Source: an uncultured Roseobacter sp. (GTDB lineage Bacteria > Pseudomonadota > Alphaproteobacteria > Rhodobacterales > Rhodobacteraceae). Taken from it: 64,000 nt of DNA. Location: the NCBI RefSeq assembly GCF_947495275.1, contig NZ_CANLYL010000007.1, positions 124,001-188,000 on the forward strand. The letters are read 5' to 3'. The notes under the pieces were generated by a model. It saw only the letters and a list, made by a program, of their open reading frames with translations, did no database searches and was not told the DNA's origin. Below are positions 63,399 through 64,000 of this stretch, piece by piece (within the stretch, counting starts at the first letter, position 1; the number at the start of each line of letters is the position of its first letter). A program made the translations under genes and the position numbers.

Positions 63399-64000
63399 AT
63401 GGCAACGGACCGATCGAATAGCAGCGAATTTACCGGCCCGGTACGTCGGCTGCTGCTGAGCGTCCTGGTTTTGTGTCTTTTGGGCATTTTTCTGGTCTGG
63501 CGCATCGACAGCCCGCGTGTGGAGCGGTTCCGTGCGCAGGTCGCCGACCGCTTTGTCCCCAACCTTGAATGGGCCATGGCTCCGGTTACCGGTGTCGTCA
63601 ACCTGCTACAGGATTTTCAAAGCTACCAGCGGCTGGCTGAGCAAAACAGCGAGCTGCGATCTGAACTGCGCCGGATGCAAGCCTGGAAAGAGGCCGCATT
63701 GCAGCTGGAGCAGGAGAACGCCCGCCTGCTGGATTTGAACAAGGTTCGGCTGGATCCCCGGTTGACGTATATTACCGGCGTTGTTCTGGCAGATAGCGGA
63801 TCGCCTTTTCGTCAATCGGTGCTGCTAAACGTCGGTGCCCGCGATGGGGTCGTTGACGGGTGGGCCACGATGGATGGCATTGGGGTCGTTGGGCGCATCT
63901 CGGGAGTTGCGCAGAACACCGCGCGCGTGATTTTGCTGACCGATGCCTCCAGTCGTATTCCGGCGATCATCCAACCCTCCGGGCAGAGGGTGATCGTGTC
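63399..64000 (+). CDS. mreC: MreC, rod-shape protein (N-terminal part)
   Basis: The gene runs off the right edge after about 200 codons. MreC couples MreB to the elongation synthases. Visible: cytosolic N-terminus, one membrane segment (LLLSVLVLCLLGIFLVW), a coiled-coil region (residues 75-110: YQRLAEQNSELRSELRRMQ and onward) and the start of the beta domain (GVVLADSGSPFRQSVLLNVG and DGVVDGWATMDGIGVVGRIS). GGCAGGAG lies upstream of the ATG. Confidence 0.93.
   Translation, partial: MATDRSNSSEFTGPVRRLLLSVLVLCLLGIFLVWRIDSPRVERFRAQVADRFVPNLEWAMAPVTGVVNLLQDFQSYQRLAEQNSELRSELRRMQAWKEAALQLEQENARLLDLNKVRLDPRLTYITGVVLADSGSPFRQSVLLNVGARDGVVDGWATMDGIGVVGRISGVAQNTARVILLTDASSRIPAIIQPSGQRVIV

Overview
The window is a continuous piece of an alphaproteobacterial chromosome, most likely a marine member of the Roseobacter group (Rhodobacteraceae). 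The grounds are: class I lysyl-tRNA synthetase, monomeric isocitrate dehydrogenase, a VPLPA-CTERM surface protein, an FeS photolyase coupled to a short-chain dehydrogenase, CtrA-like TTAA-N7-TTAA boxes, high GC with GC-rich third positions, and dense overlapping operons. I see no rRNA, tRNA, CRISPR array, insertion sequence or prophage. Two genes are cut by the window edges: uvrB on the left and mreC on the right.

Layout. 0-7.4 kb: uvrB tail, an orphan AT-rich ImmA/IrrE-type protease gene, a small DMT-type transporter, a zinc-ribbon protein, two exported proteins, a beta-helix protein that looks C-terminally truncated, and DUF4864-lysS. 7.4-15.1 kb: terB-like gene, icd (monomeric), a minus-strand group alpha/beta hydrolase - MOSC - nadD - dacB, and a VPLPA-CTERM protein. 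15.3-21.5 kb: ettA, cutA and small or hypothetical genes, a compact unit with its own promoter and terminator (possible 55-aa protein or small RNA), a histidine-phosphatase-like protein and the first cold-shock gene. 21.6-33.0 kb: a complete reductive pyrimidine degradation locus. It has an eight-gene minus-strand operon (amidohydrolase, orfX, dihydropyrimidinase, orfY, then ABC ATPase, two permeases and an NMT1/THI5-type binding protein), a divergent RutR-type regulator, and preT-preA. RutR-like palindromes lie before both operons. 33.2-46.1 kb: second cold-shock gene, an SRAP-family protein with proline instead of catalytic Cys2, an SGNH esterase, an ABC/FtsX export pair, a lone gcvH, gamma-glutamylcyclotransferase, MATE pump, gltX, DUF1801, an MBL-fold enzyme, a PHB-depolymerase-like hydrolase and nadE. 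46.2-57.9 kb: a 19-unit MORN protein built by internal duplication, a CHASE4-GGDEF cyclase, a YtcJ-like amidohydrolase, a Deg protease, the overlapping operon marC-yrhK-exo/endonuclease-cls, and a two-component system. 57.9-64 kb: FeS photolyase with SDR, leuA behind a candidate leucine attenuator, and mreB-mreC.

How the genes work together. The best-defined system is pyrimidine salvage for nitrogen: the ABC importer brings in a pyrimidine-like compound, PreTA reduces uracil or thymine, dihydropyrimidinase opens the ring, and the M20 amidohydrolase releases beta-alanine (or the methyl analogue), CO2 and ammonia, under RutR-type control. Two uncharacterised genes (orfX membrane-anchored periplasmic, orfY integral membrane) are stitched into this operon with stop/start overlaps. 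The most novel lead is the SRAP protein with an N-terminal proline, which could process abasic DNA by Fpg-like chemistry instead of thiazolidine crosslinking.
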